Shown here in pieces: positions 22,085-33,439 of a stretch of 64,000 nt of DNA. The stretch's first letter is position 1. Every line of letters begins with the position of its first letter. The DNA is taken from NCBI GenBank assembly GCA_022606425.2, contig JAHDVF020000106.1, positions 806,001-870,000 of the forward strand. The letters are read 5' to 3'. The notes beneath the pieces were generated by a model. It saw only the letters and a program-made list of their open reading frames with translations, was not told the origin of the DNA and made no database searches. Source of the DNA: Lepidostoma basale. Lineage: Eukaryota; Arthropoda; Insecta; Trichoptera; Lepidostomatidae. Both the position numbers and the translations under genes were made by a program.

Positions 22085-22312
22085 TAAATATATGTAAAAA
22101 CTGAATTAAATAACGATAAAATAGGTAAAATAAATAGTAAATAGATTTTTAAAATAAATAGTAAAATAAATAGTAAAATAAATAGTAAATAAATAGTAAA
22201 ATAAATAGTAAATAAATAGTAAATAAATAGTAAAATAAATAGTAAAATAAGTAAAATAAATAGTAAATAAATAGTAAATAGGTAAAATAAATAGTAAATA
22301 AATCTAAAAATA
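22085..22312 (+). repeat. (AAATAAATAGT)n minisatellite
   Basis: Around twenty units of AAATAGTAAAATAAATAGTA with 10-13 base variation, lying directly upstream of a non-autonomous RTE-tailed element. Confidence 0.85.
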
Positions 22313-22324
22313 ACATTTTGTATT

Positions 22325-22588
22325 AAATTATTTTTATTTTGTTATTTTATTTTATATCATTGTATTTTATATTATTTGTTTTAGATTTATTTTGTGGATG
22401 TTGGAAGATCGAAGTGTGCGCGGGAGATGCCTATTGGTGGCGATGAGGTTCGCAACCCATCGCACCGCGTCTCCCGCGGGGCGAAAAGAGAAGGATGGAG
22501 TGCCGCATCAGTAAAAGTGTGACAGTCCATTCTTTCTGCCTACCCTTTCGGGGAGACGGCGTGATGGTTAGTTAGTTAGTTAGTTAAA
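22325..22588 (+). mobile_element. Non-autonomous element sharing RTE tail
   Basis: The best conserved core: GCGCGGGAGATGCCTATTGG, B-box-like GAGGTTCGCAACCC, GCGAAAAGAGAAGGATGGAG and the RTE-like end CCCTTTCGGGGAGACGGCGT then (TTAG)4. Its 5' part is shorter than in the 7955 and 57690 copies. Confidence 0.82.
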
Positions 22589-22639
22589 AACTGAAAGAAG
22601 TGCTCAATTTCATGTCGTATTTCCATGTTTATAATAATT

Positions 22640-22770
22640 AATACGAATTCAATCGTCCGTTTTAAACAGGTTTTATTATATTTTTATAGAAATGACGTAT
22701 TTCGCCTATTAAGGCATTATCAAGTGAATCTAATAAAACTCCTAGAGAACAGAGGTTCAGTGTTCAAAAA
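22640..22770. repeat. Family B repeat
   Basis: CGTCCGTTTTAAACAGGTTT, ACGTATTTCGCCTATTAAGG then CATTATCAAGTGAA; tail CTCCTAGAGAACAGAGG. Confidence 0.55.
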
Positions 22771-22904
22771 TTCTGAGAGAAAATTTTTGTAGGTACCAAT
22801 AATTAACAAATTATTTTATTTTTACTTTAATTAATTATAACATTAATAACTGTATTCTGCTTCTTTAACTCGTGTATGAAAAATAACAACGCGTTTGATT
22901 TTCG

Positions 22905-23050
22905 CTTAATTTGATAATGTTGAATGAAACATTTCATACACATAAATAATCACAAAACTTCTAGAAAACAGACAATTATTCGTATTATTTTTTTAATATG
23001 GAGTTTTACATCATTATACACAATAATTGTTTCTTCTATACCTTCACTTT
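22905..23050 (+). repeat. Family B repeat
   Basis: TTGATAATGTTGAATGAAAC and ATTTCATACACATAAA, ending AAACAGACAATTATTCGTAT and GGAGTTTTACATCATTATAC. The hairpin has been lost. Confidence 0.5.
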
Positions 23051-23639
23051 GTGTTGTGGATTCATATTTGAATAAATACGTTAATTTATATTACAACAAC
23101 CACTATCCCTTAATTAAATTATGAACAATGTTAAAGGTAATGGTTTAACCGAAATATTTATGTGTGTAAATTAAATAAAGTGTTGTAATACTTAGCATTG
23201 TTATATTTATTCAAAAAAACATTAATTGTGTTATGTCGTGATATCACGGACTTGTATAATATAACACTGACAAAACAAAAATTAGTTAAGCTTTTTTGGG
23301 TAAGAATCACAATTAATGTCGGCCGTAAAAGTTTCACGCAGTTTTCTGGGGTAGCCGAGTATCTTCGTGTCTGTCGACACATCTGTCGGCTAACGTGCCT
23401 AAGTCTCCGTTGTATTTCGTAATCCACATTGTTCGGGAACCAACCCTTGATTCACCATTCCACGAGTCGACAAAGCCTATAGTTTACTGACAAAGGATGG
23501 AATAACTTGCTAAGGATGTTTGCGCCTGCCCTTGAAATCTCACACTCTCCGTCACATCAGCTTTTTGGACAAATTTATTATATTTTCATCTACCAAAGTC
23601 AGTACGGGTATTTTGTTCTTTGACAATATATATTTTTTA

Positions 23640-23895
23640 AATTAACAAATGAAATAACGATGTAAATGGAACTAGAAAAAAAGGAAGACCGAGTAAAACG
23701 TGGCACGATCAAATAAATCAAAATTGAATGTCGGCCGCATCGTTCGGAAAAATCAAAGTGCGAGCATGAAACAATATAAGAATTTTGAGGAAGCGAGTTA
23801 ATTATGTCTGGAAAGAACAGTGAGGTGGTTTATTCCTTCAGCCTACTCCATCGGGGAAACGGCGTAATGGTTAGTTAATTAGTTAGTTAGTTAAA
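23640..23895 (+). mobile_element. RTE LINE 3' tail, TTAG-tailed
   Basis: Decayed NDVNGTRKKGRPSKTWHDQI, then a shifted NVGRIVRKNQSASMKQYKNF-like stretch and a GGTTTATTCCTTCAGCCTAC end, finishing GGTTAGTTAATTAGTTAG. Confidence 0.72.
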
Positions 23896-23929
23896 TAAAA
23901 AACTAGGTGAAATCGACAGATATAAAATA

Positions 23930-24055
23930 GAAGTGCCTACACTAGTAGTTATTAATAACACTTTGTTTCATTTAGTTATTATTGAAAATGAACTTCCATC
24001 AAGATATTTAAATAAAATCATTAGATTACCCTCATAATGTTATCTAATATAAGCT
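23930..24055 (+). repeat. Family F repeat, 3' half
   Basis: TTTCATTTAGTTATTATTGA and AATGAACTTCCATCAAGATA then AAAATCATTAGATTA match the 3' half of family F. Confidence 0.5.
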
Positions 24056-25715
24056 CTTGAAGGGAGGTGCCTCTGCGTGTGGTGCAACTTTAACATCCGG
24101 CGCACTTGGAAATGAAATAAAGTCAGCCTAACCTTCCACCACAATGAAAAATGAAATAGGAGAGAAGAGATTTCTTATAAGGAAATTATTAAATGATATA
24201 TAAGATAAATTGCCATATGCACAAAGATGAAGAAGTGTCTTCAAGTTAGTAGATGAAAAATGTATTGTCTCCATAATAGGTACGTGTAAATTGGGTAAAA
24301 CGCTTTGGAAATATTATGTACAATATAATAATGAATCCTTTTCAGAATTAAATATCCTTATCAAATGGGTTTGGCGTGTTGCAAGAAGAAGGTACGAACA
24401 ATTTTTCATGACCTCAGTTTTTATGAAAATAAATTAAAAAAGGCTTTTACGTATCTGACCAATTATGGATTTTAAACAATTTACTTAGAAATTTGTAAAT
24501 CATTAATTTTCCGAAAAAAATAATATAGGTACGTAAGTTTTTACGTTAATGAGGTTTATCTTAAAAAGCCTCAGTGAAATAAAATTTGCAACAAGGAATA
24601 CTAATTTATGTTCTCAGTGACATAAGAATATTGGCCCTCATCATCTGTACAATTTTTTTACGTTTTACGTAAATATTTTATAGCCATATTAACAAGTGGT
24701 AATAAAGTAACTAGGTAGTTACTTCACTAATTTTCATATACACACGCGCTAACAGTATTTATATTATAAGGTAACACTGTTTTTGAAAGGTTGAAAACAA
24801 TTTAGGGTGAATAGCCCATAAGTTGGCAAGCATCCAATAACTGACTGAACCCAATTTTATTCGTTTTACTTTGTATTTTGAAAAGTTGATTGCTTCAATA
24901 AAATCTGAAAATATTTATTCAACGAATTATTGGAATATAAAGACAATTTGAATATTGTTATTTTATCAAAAGTTGGAACATAGCATTGAAAATAATAGTA
25001 TGTATGATTATATTGTTCTTTAAAAATGGAGTCAGGAAAAAATGATAAAGAAAATCTTATCTTTTTTGTAAGTCAAAGAACAAAGAAACTTATGTATAAC
25101 AGTATATTGGGTCAATGCTCTCATTGGATAATATTATTACCTGTTTCTATAAAACACAAGGAAATTTCTGTTATTTTAATTAATTCTCTACAAAGTATAC
25201 AATACTATTCATTTTATCAAGTCGCTCTATCGGAAGAGATGCGTAATAACATTTTTATCTTCATAGAGTTATAAAACAAGCATCCCTTAAAGAAAACTAT
25301 CATAAAGGCAGCATCTATCAAAAAGTTCCTAGAATCGATTTCCTGGGGAAAACGAGACTCGTTTCACTTTGCGTAGTTCGAGAATATTCTTATTTTGCTT
25401 GCCTTGTACTTTGTTCATTACGCGGCACATCGTACAGGATGGAAGATACTTGAAATGAATAATAAAATAATAATTAAATACAAATATTTTTCAACTTAAA
25501 TCTGCTGGGAAGATTGGTTAAAATAAAAATGAAACATTGGAATTTGAAATAATTATTTTCCTTAATGCAGATATTTTAAAAATAGTATTAAAGAACAAAT
25601 TGTCTCAGCCCTGTAAAAGAAAATGTAAAATTAATATTTAAGTAATATTTTTTGATAATCTTAAGGTGTTAAGACCAATCAATTAGATAGTTACACTTTG
25701 ATATTTCAACATTAT
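24056..25715. other. AT-rich stretch, no gene seen
   Basis: Bases 24058-24135 (AGGTGCCTCTGCG.., CCTTCCACCACAATGA) recur at 27895-27985 and in part at 43770-43830, so they mark another diffuse repeat. The 82-codon frame at 25026 has biased AT-driven composition and no motif. Confidence 0.5.
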
Positions 25716-25719
25716 TAAC

Positions 25720-25905
25720 TGTTTCAATAAAACTTTTTCGAAGGTTTTACACCTTTCTCATCAGAATAACGATATATGTATTAAAAAGAGTTACCTTCGA
25801 TCTCCCGATGATGACCATGTAAAATATAACCTTCGAAACATGTAGAGAAAAATAAACACAAAAATAGAAAAAACGGTGTTATTAGTGTAAAAATCATCGC
25901 AACAT
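25720..25905. repeat. Hammerhead-like repeat pair, family C
   Basis: Left arm TCGAAGGTTTTACACCTTTC; right arm CCCGATGATGACC then ATAACCTTCGAAACATGTAG and AGAAAAATAAACACA. Same family as 38560-38740, with degraded hairpin. Confidence 0.55.
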
Positions 25906-26650
25906 AACCGTTATCACTACGATGATGTTATGAATTCATAAGATCACGTCGTTAAAAGTGGAAAAGCGGTGTTTCGATTAATCAAAAATCATAAGCAATA
26001 GAATAGACAAAGTAAACTTTAAAAAAATAGTCACATCTCCGTTATAAATATTTTTTTCTAACATTAATATATTGTTGCAACGCGCTCTTCAAGAGGCGGC
26101 AGTCAAATACATATCTACTTTACTTAGAATTAAGCTTTTCAAAGTCAGGTTTTAATTTACACATTACAAAAATCTTTTTTCTTTCGTTATCTACCTAAAC
26201 ATCTAACATACATGCGAAATACATATACACATAGATTTTTACAAACACCATTACTATTTCTCGTAATACAATATAATATATGTAAACGCTTTTTTCTGAT
26301 CTTTTTTAACGAACATACACATAGTTCCAACCAATTAAAACGAAAAATAGAGTATATAGTAAACCATTTTCACACTGGGTGTTCTATCCTTAATCATTAC
26401 ATAATTTATCTAACTTAAAATTTCGTTGTTGTATTTACAATTGAAGAAAATAACTTAAAATGTAAAAAAGCGAGTGCTCTAAGTCAGCTCTCAAACTCTA
26501 AAATAAAACGGACTCTAAAAAAAATACCACAAAACATTTTACGGGGCCCTGAATTAAGCAAACCCTGGTTTTCTCATGAACGAGTTTCGAGTCGTCATAT
26601 ACTTAATGTACAAACTAAATTGTTTGCAGATTTTAATCATAGAATTTTTT
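25906..26650. other. AT-rich unannotated stretch
   Basis: Nothing recognised. Confidence 0.6.
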
Positions 26651-26959
26651 AAGGATTAATTGTTTCTCAATAGAGACGAATTATTTGGAAACAGAATATG
26701 GTGGTATAAATAAATGGCGCTAGTGTAGACTGAACTAAAATATGTGAAAAGTTTCTCAACATAGTAGCATATATACATCTTTCAAAAATAATTGTCAGAC
26801 GTGGTGGTCGTAAGAAGGGTGGACTGAGGAATGTTGTATTACATAAAGCGATCGATTGACCCAACCAATCAGGTCATGAGTCTTGTAAACGCCTCGACCA
26901 CCATATTCTGTTTCCGAATAATTTACATCGTCGTCTCTATTGAGATACAATTAATCCTT
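26651..26959. mobile_element. TIR MITE, second copy
   Basis: AAGGATTAATTG at the left and CAATTAATCCTT at the right enclose the same TCTCAATAGAGACGA..TCGTCTCTATTGAGA arms as the 8719 element. The outer 12 bases are perfectly inverted. The interior differs more than the arms. Confidence 0.82.
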
Positions 26960-27047
26960 AAATGATTAACCCGTAATGGGTAAAATCCAGTCTACAAGTA
27001 TTTTTATACATTAAAAAAACAAAAAAATATTTTTTTGTTGATTTATT

Positions 27048-27153
27048 ATGCTGCTTGTCGCGACAGAGCCCTCGCAGAAGTTTTGCGGTGCCTCTGGCTC
27101 CTCAGAGGAGCTCCCAGGGCTTCGCGGAGCACACTTTGCACCGCTGCTTTAAG
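27048..27153 (-). mobile_element. hAT end fragment
   Basis: The minus strand starts CAGCGGTGCAAAGTGTGCTC then CGCGAAGC, and near its other edge GCAGCATAATAAATC, matching the left end of the hAT insertion at 47521-47580. A GGAGCTCCTCTGAGGAGCC hairpin has been added between. Confidence 0.65.
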
Positions 27154-27389
27154 CATATGAAATTATTTATCGAGTTTTTTTATATAAAAATTGTCGGAAC
27201 ATGGAATGTATCTAAAAAAGATCAGAACGAGCTTTTACTGTGTACACTCTAAACATTTACAATTACTCTTTACTCTATACTAGATTAATACAGGGGATTT
27301 CATAACGATATAAAATATCGGAATTTCGGGCAGTCTTTGGGAAGGTTGGAAGCATTATTCAAATATACTTAACTTTCTAAATTGTAAAT

Positions 27390-27545
27390 CAATTTTCATA
27401 AGGGTAAAGGTTGTCATTAATCAAAGCGTTTCTGGAGTTTTCCTTGTCTTTCTGAATCGTTGTTTTATCTAATTAGGTGACAGCAGGGCCGGATTGTTAC
27501 AGGGGTAATTGTTTAAAGAATGATGTCATAAATAAAACTTTAATT
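27390..27545. promoter_or_regulatory. Candidate conserved non-coding block
   Basis: GC-balanced unique sequence containing CTAATTAGGTGA (27469-27480), a palindromic homeodomain-type site, and GCAGGGCCGGATTGTTACAG. No frame. TAATTA is common by chance in AT-rich DNA, so this is a weak call. Confidence 0.25.
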
Positions 27546-28155
27546 TATTTGTTTCTTTTGTCTCAAGATTAATACCTGAACCATAATATAAACTTAAACT
27601 TTTTATTTTAGATATATTCAAAAATATTGTTAAAACAAATGCACAATACATTAAAAAAAAACATTTTGACGTCAGTTAGAACATACAAATTAAAATATTT
27701 ATTTAGTATACACATGTAACTGTCAATATTTCCACTGATAAAAAGCTTATGTGCCCCAAGACATATTTGTGTTTTAATTGTAATAAACTGTTGTGATACA
27801 AAGTTTAAATATTAAATAAATCTTTCAATTGTTCAATTATATATTGAACAAGAATGTAAAACACCATAATGAATATATAACATTGAAAAAGGGGGCTAGG
27901 AAGGTGCCTCCATGAGTGATGGAACTATAATACAGGTGCTTCTGGAAACTATACGAAGTCAACCAAACCATCCACCACAGAGGCAAGATGCAAGTGAAAA
28001 TAATTCTCTATTACGGGAATCACAGCAACAGACTAACTTGCTATGGATACGAAGTATAAAATTTTTTTTAAAATAATATCCCTTTTCTAGAAAATTGGTA
28101 AAATTTTTGGGAGTGCAAGTTTATCAAAATAAAATATAGCTCTTCTAGTAAAATC
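27546..28155. other. AT-rich unannotated stretch
   Basis: Bases 27895-27985 share GGTGCCTC..ACCATCCACCACAGAGGC with 24058-24135. The rest shows nothing. Confidence 0.5.
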
Positions 28156-28159
28156 ATCA

Positions 28160-28340
28160 TAAAAATGATGTTTGTTTCACAATGATGCCATATCAAATAA
28201 TTAATTCGAATAAAAATATTTTAGAAAACATTTGATAATGCGTTTCAAAAATACGATACGTGTAATTCCCATAAATTATAATAAAACTTTCTAGAAAACA
28301 GACGTTTTAATTCGTATAAATGATTTAATTACGTGTCAGA
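28160..28340 (+). repeat. Family B repeat
   Basis: TTTGATAATGCGTTTCAAAA, then GTAATTCCCATAAATTATAA, AACTTTCTAGAAAACAGACG and TTTTAATTCGTATAAATGAT. The GAAACAUGUC part has changed to ATACGATACGTGTAA. Confidence 0.55.
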
Positions 28341-28499
28341 TTTGTATAGATTCCATAATACATTATAACTACGTTTTTTCGTTACGCTTTTGAATATAAC
28401 ACGGAGAATCAAATATCGATTGGATTATTTTACATTTTGAGCTGCTAAAGTTTTTATATTTGTACTTTCAAACGCTGGAAATTTATTCAAAATAAATCC

Positions 28500-28655
28500 C
28501 GATTTAAGTTTCGGTGTTATAAAATCCATTAAGCCGGTCCTGGTAACAAGAGAGCTCGCGCCTCTTTAAACATTTAAATTTCTCACAATTTAGTTAGAAC
28601 AAAGCGCTCACTTATAGCACGGTAACCATTGAGTCTCGGAACAACCATGAAAAGT
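28500..28655. promoter_or_regulatory. Candidate conserved non-coding block
   Basis: GAAGCCGGTCCTGG-like GC-balanced sequence (ATTAAGCCGGTCCTGGTAAC, GAGAGCTCGCGCCTC, AAAGCGCTCACTTATAGCAC). It lies ~430 bp upstream of the signal-peptide-like start at 29082, so it could also be part of that gene's promoter. Confidence 0.25.
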
Positions 28656-29081
28656 GAGTTAAGATTTGACTGCATACAAAATTCAAGTAAATAATATAGC
28701 AAGCAGAACGTTTAAGACGCAAATGAAGAAAACTGTTTTTATGACTTTGTTGTTTGAATATTATACCCTAGACGCACTGGCGAAGGAAAAACCACCCAAA
28801 GTTGCGTGGTTATCTATTCGTATATCATATTTTCAGTATAATACATAAATTACTAATCGCAAATACGCGTCCAATACTAAGACGCGTATTTGCGATAGAT
28901 AAAACATTTCACAAGAAGCTTTTTAAGTAAAAAATTAACACAAAAGGTAATTTTGTTTTCAGAAACAAAAGTGTATTTTATACATACATATTTATATTTA
29001 AATGATTTGAACCAGTTTAACTATAAATTTTTAATATATTTGATTGATTTACAGAATGCGTGCGTGCGTTTTCAGTTAAAA

Positions 29082-29154
29082 ATGAAGTTTTGTTCACTGC
29101 TGTTGTTATTGCTGTGGACGAACTCCTTGACAGAATGCAAGATCTATGAATGCC
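29082..29154 (+). pseudogene. Signal-peptide-like start cut by a SINE
   Basis: An ATG in good context (AAAATG) opens MKFCSLLLLLLWTNSLTECK: a basic residue, a seven-residue hydrophobic core and a small/polar region typical of a secretory signal peptide. KIYEC follows. The frame then runs directly into the tRNA-like part of a SINE and stops at 29187-29189. The K-[IV]-[YF]..C start after a signal peptide is reminiscent of C-type lysozyme mature ends, but one residue short and far too little to name it. It may be a broken first exon or chance. Confidence 0.3.
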
Positions 29155-29345
29155 ACACCGAAGGTTCAGGGTTAGATTCCCGGGGATAGCAATATAATTG
29201 TCACACTGTCATTGGTCTGGTGTAGAATTCACGTGACAATAAAAAGAGTGCTAGATTAGCTACCTATCGCATGTCGTGAGAATGGATATATCGCACGCTT
29301 AATAGTAAATTGACCGATTATGGTTTAGGTCATCATTGAGTTATC
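29153..29345 (+). mobile_element. tRNA-derived SINE, 5'-truncated
   Basis: Begins within the tRNA-like head (CACACCGAAGGTTCAGGGTT, B box degraded to GGTTAGATTCC), then AATTGTCACACTGTCATTGG and GCTAGATTAGCTACCTATCG as in the other copies. The A box is missing, so it was probably inserted truncated. Its right end is unclear. Confidence 0.75.
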
Positions 29346-29369
29346 ATTAGACAGAGGCTTGTGTTAACG

Positions 29370-29455
29370 CTATCCATCTATTTTCACAATGTTCACGCTA
29401 TCCATTCATACGTACGATGATCGTTCACAATGTTAACGCTATCCAGTCGTACGTG
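29370..29455 (+). repeat. Short degenerate repeat, AACGCTATCCA units
   Basis: Three copies of (T)T(A/C)ACGCTATCCATC/G at ~29374, 29395 and 29433, the last two followed by CATACGT/TCGTACGT. Unit length 20-40 bp, irregular. Confidence 0.7.
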
Positions 29456-29459
29456 TTTT

Positions 29460-30205
29460 TCGACTTTTTTTTGTTAAAACACTGACTCGTGTCGGATTGA
29501 GCAAAACTTGTTTTTTTGAGTTAAGCCAGTGTTTTCTATTAGGCGTGCGATATGTTCATAGCAAAAAAAAACAAATCTTTTGCAGTAATTAGTTCCTAAA
29601 TTGATTACAGTATTTTTTATAGAATTTAAATATCAATTGCTATACCTGATTATTGAGGTTTTAAATGTTATATAATGTAATTTTATTATAAAACTTTTTT
29701 TGATAATTGAACAATTCAACAGCTAAAAGATTGTGTTAAAATGTGTTAATTCATTGTCTAAGAAACAATAAACATGATTTTAATTATAATATAATTGTAA
29801 TTTCCCACGAGAAACAGTTGTAGAAAAAATAAATTAATTATTATAAAAATTTCTTTGCTAAACGAAATTAATCACATTAAGATTTTTTTTCGCCAGTAAT
29901 TCCAGGTTTTACGGAAAATCTTATATGAAACTTGTAGTTGAGACGTTTTATTTTCAATTAGGTGTTACATTGTGGGGGATTTATTTCCTTAATCAGCTTT
30001 TTATATCTCTGAGGAGGGAGAAAAGCATATGAACAGTTTCTTTACATAATTCATTTTCTCAGATGGAATGGACTTTTTTTTTTGTTTTTCAACCAAATAT
30101 TATGAGTTATATATTGTGTCTTATTATTGAACGAAGAAAAATACACGGTATACAAAAGGCTTTTAAATAAAAATAGTTAATTGTTTATAAGTCTGTAAAA
30201 AAAAG
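29460..30205. other. AT-rich unannotated stretch
   Basis: Includes a TTTTTTGTTAAAACACTGAC and GTTAAGCCAGTGTTTTCTAT pair that can fold (29465-29540). Nothing else recognised. Confidence 0.5.
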
Positions 30206-30211
30206 TACCCA

Positions 30212-30690
30212 AGAGCCATAAAGCCTTAAGTGATTTATGTCACATGAGTTATTTACAATTCCATATAGTAAGAAGTAAACATTAAGATAGACAATTGTCT
30301 TGTACGTACTAAAATCTTTTTATTGTATAAATCTGATTTGATTACAATACCTTTTTTGTTAAAAAAAATCACTTGAGACTTTATGGCTTCCAACCTCAGT
30401 TTAAAATTCACTTAAGACTTTATGGCTCTCAACCTAAGAAATGAATATTGATTAAAGGTCTTGATTAATCCGATTCATTAATCCTTACTCATTTCAGCTT
30501 AAAAATCACTTAAGACTTTATGGCTCTCAGGCTTGGAAATGTGTGTTAATTAAAGTCCTTGAATAACATGATTCGATCTTTTCACTGATATCGGCTTAAA
30601 AATTACCTAAGACTTTATGGCTCTCGGGCACATAAACGTATATTTATTATAGGCCTTGACAGCAATTATACTAATGATTTCATAAAATTC
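30212..30690 (+). repeat. Diverged 97-98 bp tandem repeat
   Basis: The motif CTTAAGACTTTATGGCTCTC begins at 30411, 30509 and (as CCTAAG) 30606, spacings 98 and 97. An extra copy lies at 30372 (CTTGAGACTTTATGGCTTCC), 39 bp before. Between motifs, weaker similarity continues (ATTAAAGGTCTTGATTAA / ATTAAAGTCCTTGAATAA / TATAGGCCTTGACA). An inverted copy GAGCCATAAAGCCTTAAGTG lies at 30213-30232. Confidence 0.85.
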
Positions 30691-31079
30691 AATTGCTGTA
30701 CGGTTCTTTAAACAATATAGTAGATAATTTTGAAAAAAAAACTATCCTCATATTGACGATTTTGGGAGCTATTTTTACAGTGTATTTTTATATTTACAAA
30801 AAATGATAATAATCTACTCGGAGATCGACCTATTTCTGATAATTGAAATTACTTTTAAAAGACAATTTATTTTATTTTAGAGAGTATCTTACCTTTTTGA
30901 AGTCAAACAATTTATCATGTGCTCCTGCTTTTTATCGCTTCTCTAATTGATGCTACAAAATATATATATATATATTTGCAATATATTTAGAAAAAATAAA
31001 CTGATTTGATTCAATAAAGTTCAGATATAGAAGAAAGAGGAATATTCTGAACATATTTTCACTCAAATAATTGCGTAGA

Positions 31080-31255
31080 TTTGCACATATATTTTGGGTG
31101 ATTTATCCTTCTCGACCGACGTTTCGGAGATCGTTACAGTTATCAGGGTAATGTGGTGGTTGTAAATTATTATTACCATCACCACATTACCCTGAAAATG
31201 GAGACTGCAACGATCTCCAAAACGTCGGTCAAGAAGGAGAAATCACACGGTGTTA
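31080..31255. repeat. Inverted hammerhead-like pair, family H
   Basis: Minus-strand copy at 31095-31150: CCCUGAUAA.., CGAUCUCC, GAAACGUC, GGUC. Plus copy: CCCUGAAAA, U, GGAGA..UCUCC hairpin, AAAACGUC, GGUC, followed by AAGAAGGAGAAATCACACGG. They share CCACATTACCCTGA arms around the centre. Confidence 0.65.
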
Positions 31256-31344
31256 CCCAAAATCACACAATACATATTGCTGCCAACCGTGAAAATCTAC
31301 GCAATTATTTGACGAACTTCTATGGGGAGGACATCTTCATTGAC

Positions 31345-31450
31345 ATTACCACCACCACATTACCCTGATGATGGAGACTGCAACGATCTCCGCAACGTCG
31401 GCCGAAAAGGAGAAATCACACGATGTTACCCAAAATCACACAAAACATAT
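31345..31450 (+). repeat. Hammerhead-like motif, family H, near-canonical
   Basis: CUGAUGA (31365-31371), unpaired U, GGAGA (31373-31377), 9-nt loop, UCUCC (31387-31391), then GCAAC instead of GAAAC, GUC, GGCC. Stem I can form CC/GG. One core substitution (A13 to C) is expected to impair cleavage. The 3' sequence AGGAGAAATCACACGATGTT matches the copy at 31230, so it is a direct duplicate. Confidence 0.65.
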
Positions 31451-32230
31451 TTTCACTCTTCTTTCATATTAAAAACATCGATGATTATGACAACCTTTAA
31501 AATGATGCAGAAATAAATACTTGTATTTGTACGTAAGGATACAAATGACAATGATTTCTATAGAAAAATCAATTCAGTTCAAAAACAAGTGGTAGTCAAT
31601 TCACTGCGGTTTCTTTGATTTTCAAACGATAAAAAATATTTAAATTTGGAATAGAGAAAAACAAAATGGTCAGGAAAACGTTTTGAATATCTACAAATTC
31701 ACATGTATAGTTACATATTCACATTCTCTTTGAATATTACAATAATATTTCTATGCAGGGCAGTTAAACATTGATCAATGGGAAATTCACTTCTACATTT
31801 CTTATAACTTTTCTAATACACCGTACATAAAGAGTGATTGACAATACATTTAAATTTTCATAGTTCCTACTTAAGATTACACGTATTAAGTACATACATA
31901 TTACATGTAAAGGTACACATGAACGCTATACATGTCATTACCAGTTGTAACACATTGATTAAAATATTTTTTTTATAAAAAAACAAATGTAAAAATATTG
32001 TGTTTAGTGGATCCATATAATTTTAATCTGACAGTATAAGAAAGACGTCACGTAGAAAAAAACATATTTGTTATTAAAATTTCTGATAAATAAAAATCGT
32101 TGACACTGTGGAATTTCATAATTACGGTGTTTTATATATAAAAAAAATATTCCCACATCTTATTTTAACTCTCACATGTTACATTTGTTTTTAGGTTCTT
32201 GTATTTTGTTTTAAATGTTTTTGGTTAGTT
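31451..32230. other. AT-rich unannotated stretch
   Basis: Nothing recognised. Confidence 0.6.
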
Positions 32231-32234
32231 TTTA

Positions 32235-32335
32235 TCGTTCTACCGATGATAAAGGTATAAAGCTGTAAAATGAATCGAAAAAAATAAACTCTTAACGGAA
32301 AAAAATTGTGATTTAATTCATAAAAAATCGTTTGT
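32235..32335 (+). repeat. Family C fragment, decayed
   Basis: CCGATGATAAAGGTATAAAG then AATCGAAAAAAATAAACTC and GTGATTTAATTCATAAAAAA match the 3' arm of family C at 38640-38740. Confidence 0.45.
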
Positions 32336-32874
32336 TATTTCAATTTGTGTTATTTTTTTATGTTTGTGAAAATTACCGTTGTGTATTTTAAATTATGAAA
32401 TCATTATAAAAAAAAATAATTGTTAAAATTAAATCAGTTCTTAAAAGAAACGTTTTAAAAATACTCGGAAGAATTTGTATTCTACGTTTTACAATGTCAA
32501 TTCGAATAATTTAAACAATAATAATAATGAAAAAACATTAAAGGCCCAAGTGACATCCCAAGAGCCAGCAATAATGTTACACATTGCTGCAAACCAACCC
32601 CTTGGATTAAAACTAGTGATGGAGAAGAAAATGCTGTTTTAAAAATAATGGTTCTTACTTATGAGAAATCTATTTCCATAAAATAACTTTATGAGGTTAT
32701 AGGCTGCTTGAAAATTTTAATTAACGTTTCGGCATATCCAATATTCTTACTGAATTTTTCTGAAGTTTTTTGCAAAAGGTCGAAAATTAAGGGTTCATTT
32801 TTGCAATGAATACTCTCTAAAATAGAACCCCAAAGTACTAATTGATAGTGAACGCTGACAAAAGACAGCAGAAG

Positions 32875-33090
32875 GTAAACCTGGATGGACAATGACAGTA
32901 CAAAAAGGAACGCATGTCTCGAACCGCGCAGAGAGGAAGAAGAGACAATCGGGAGAGGTTGGCGGTTCTACTGCTATGCTTTAGATGCCTGATAGTGTGT
33001 GGATCCAGGATAGGACTTCATAGTAACATGAGGATCTACATCCATAAAGGTCAGTTTTCCTCGTATACAAAGGATAGCCAATGATGATTT
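32875..33090 (+). mobile_element. LINE C-terminal zinc-finger fragment
   Basis: Reads MSRTAQRGRRDNRERLAVLL then CFRCLIVCGSRIGLHSNMRI. The spacing C..C...C-SRIGL-HS resembles the C-terminal CCHC/CCHH finger (C-x-x-C-x-R-x-C-x-SRIGL-x-SH) that ends many RTE-like polyproteins in insects. Confidence 0.55.
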
Positions 33091-33099
33091 TTTTTTGAA

Positions 33100-33300
33100 A
33101 ATTCTGATTTTATAAAATTTGGGAAGTTAAAATATGGGGTTAACGCGATTTTCCTCTGATGTCGAGATTTATTTAAGCTGGTAGAGAATTATCAGGCGAG
33201 GGCGTTATGATAAATAATGGAATCTGTAATCAAATAATGAAATCTTGGCACCAATTTACTGCGCGATAAAAACTCTCCGTTAATCTAATTTAAATGGTTA
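33100..33300. promoter_or_regulatory. Candidate conserved non-coding block
   Basis: Unique sequence with GGGGTTAACGCGATTTTCCT, GAATTATCAGGCGAGGGCGT and ACTGCGCGATAAAAAC. No frame or repeat similarity; supported only by composition. Confidence 0.22.
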
Positions 33301-33439
33301 CTAAGTGATTTATTCTCTGAAAAAATAGGGTACAAAAAATTCTACTTTAGAGTATACGCTAAAGGGCACAAACATAAAAACGTTTAATAATAAAATGTTG
33401 TTTTAAAATGCATGTTAACCGCCATATAATAAACAAATT

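Noticed and set aside
25026..25274. 82-codon reading frame starting MESGKNDKENLI
   Set aside because: AT-driven composition, no motif, no splice or promoter context; such lengths are expected by chance in this sequence.
30212..30690. CRISPR-like array
   Set aside because: The spaced repeats are diverged over the whole unit, one is inverted, the spacers are related to each other, and the genome is eukaryotic.
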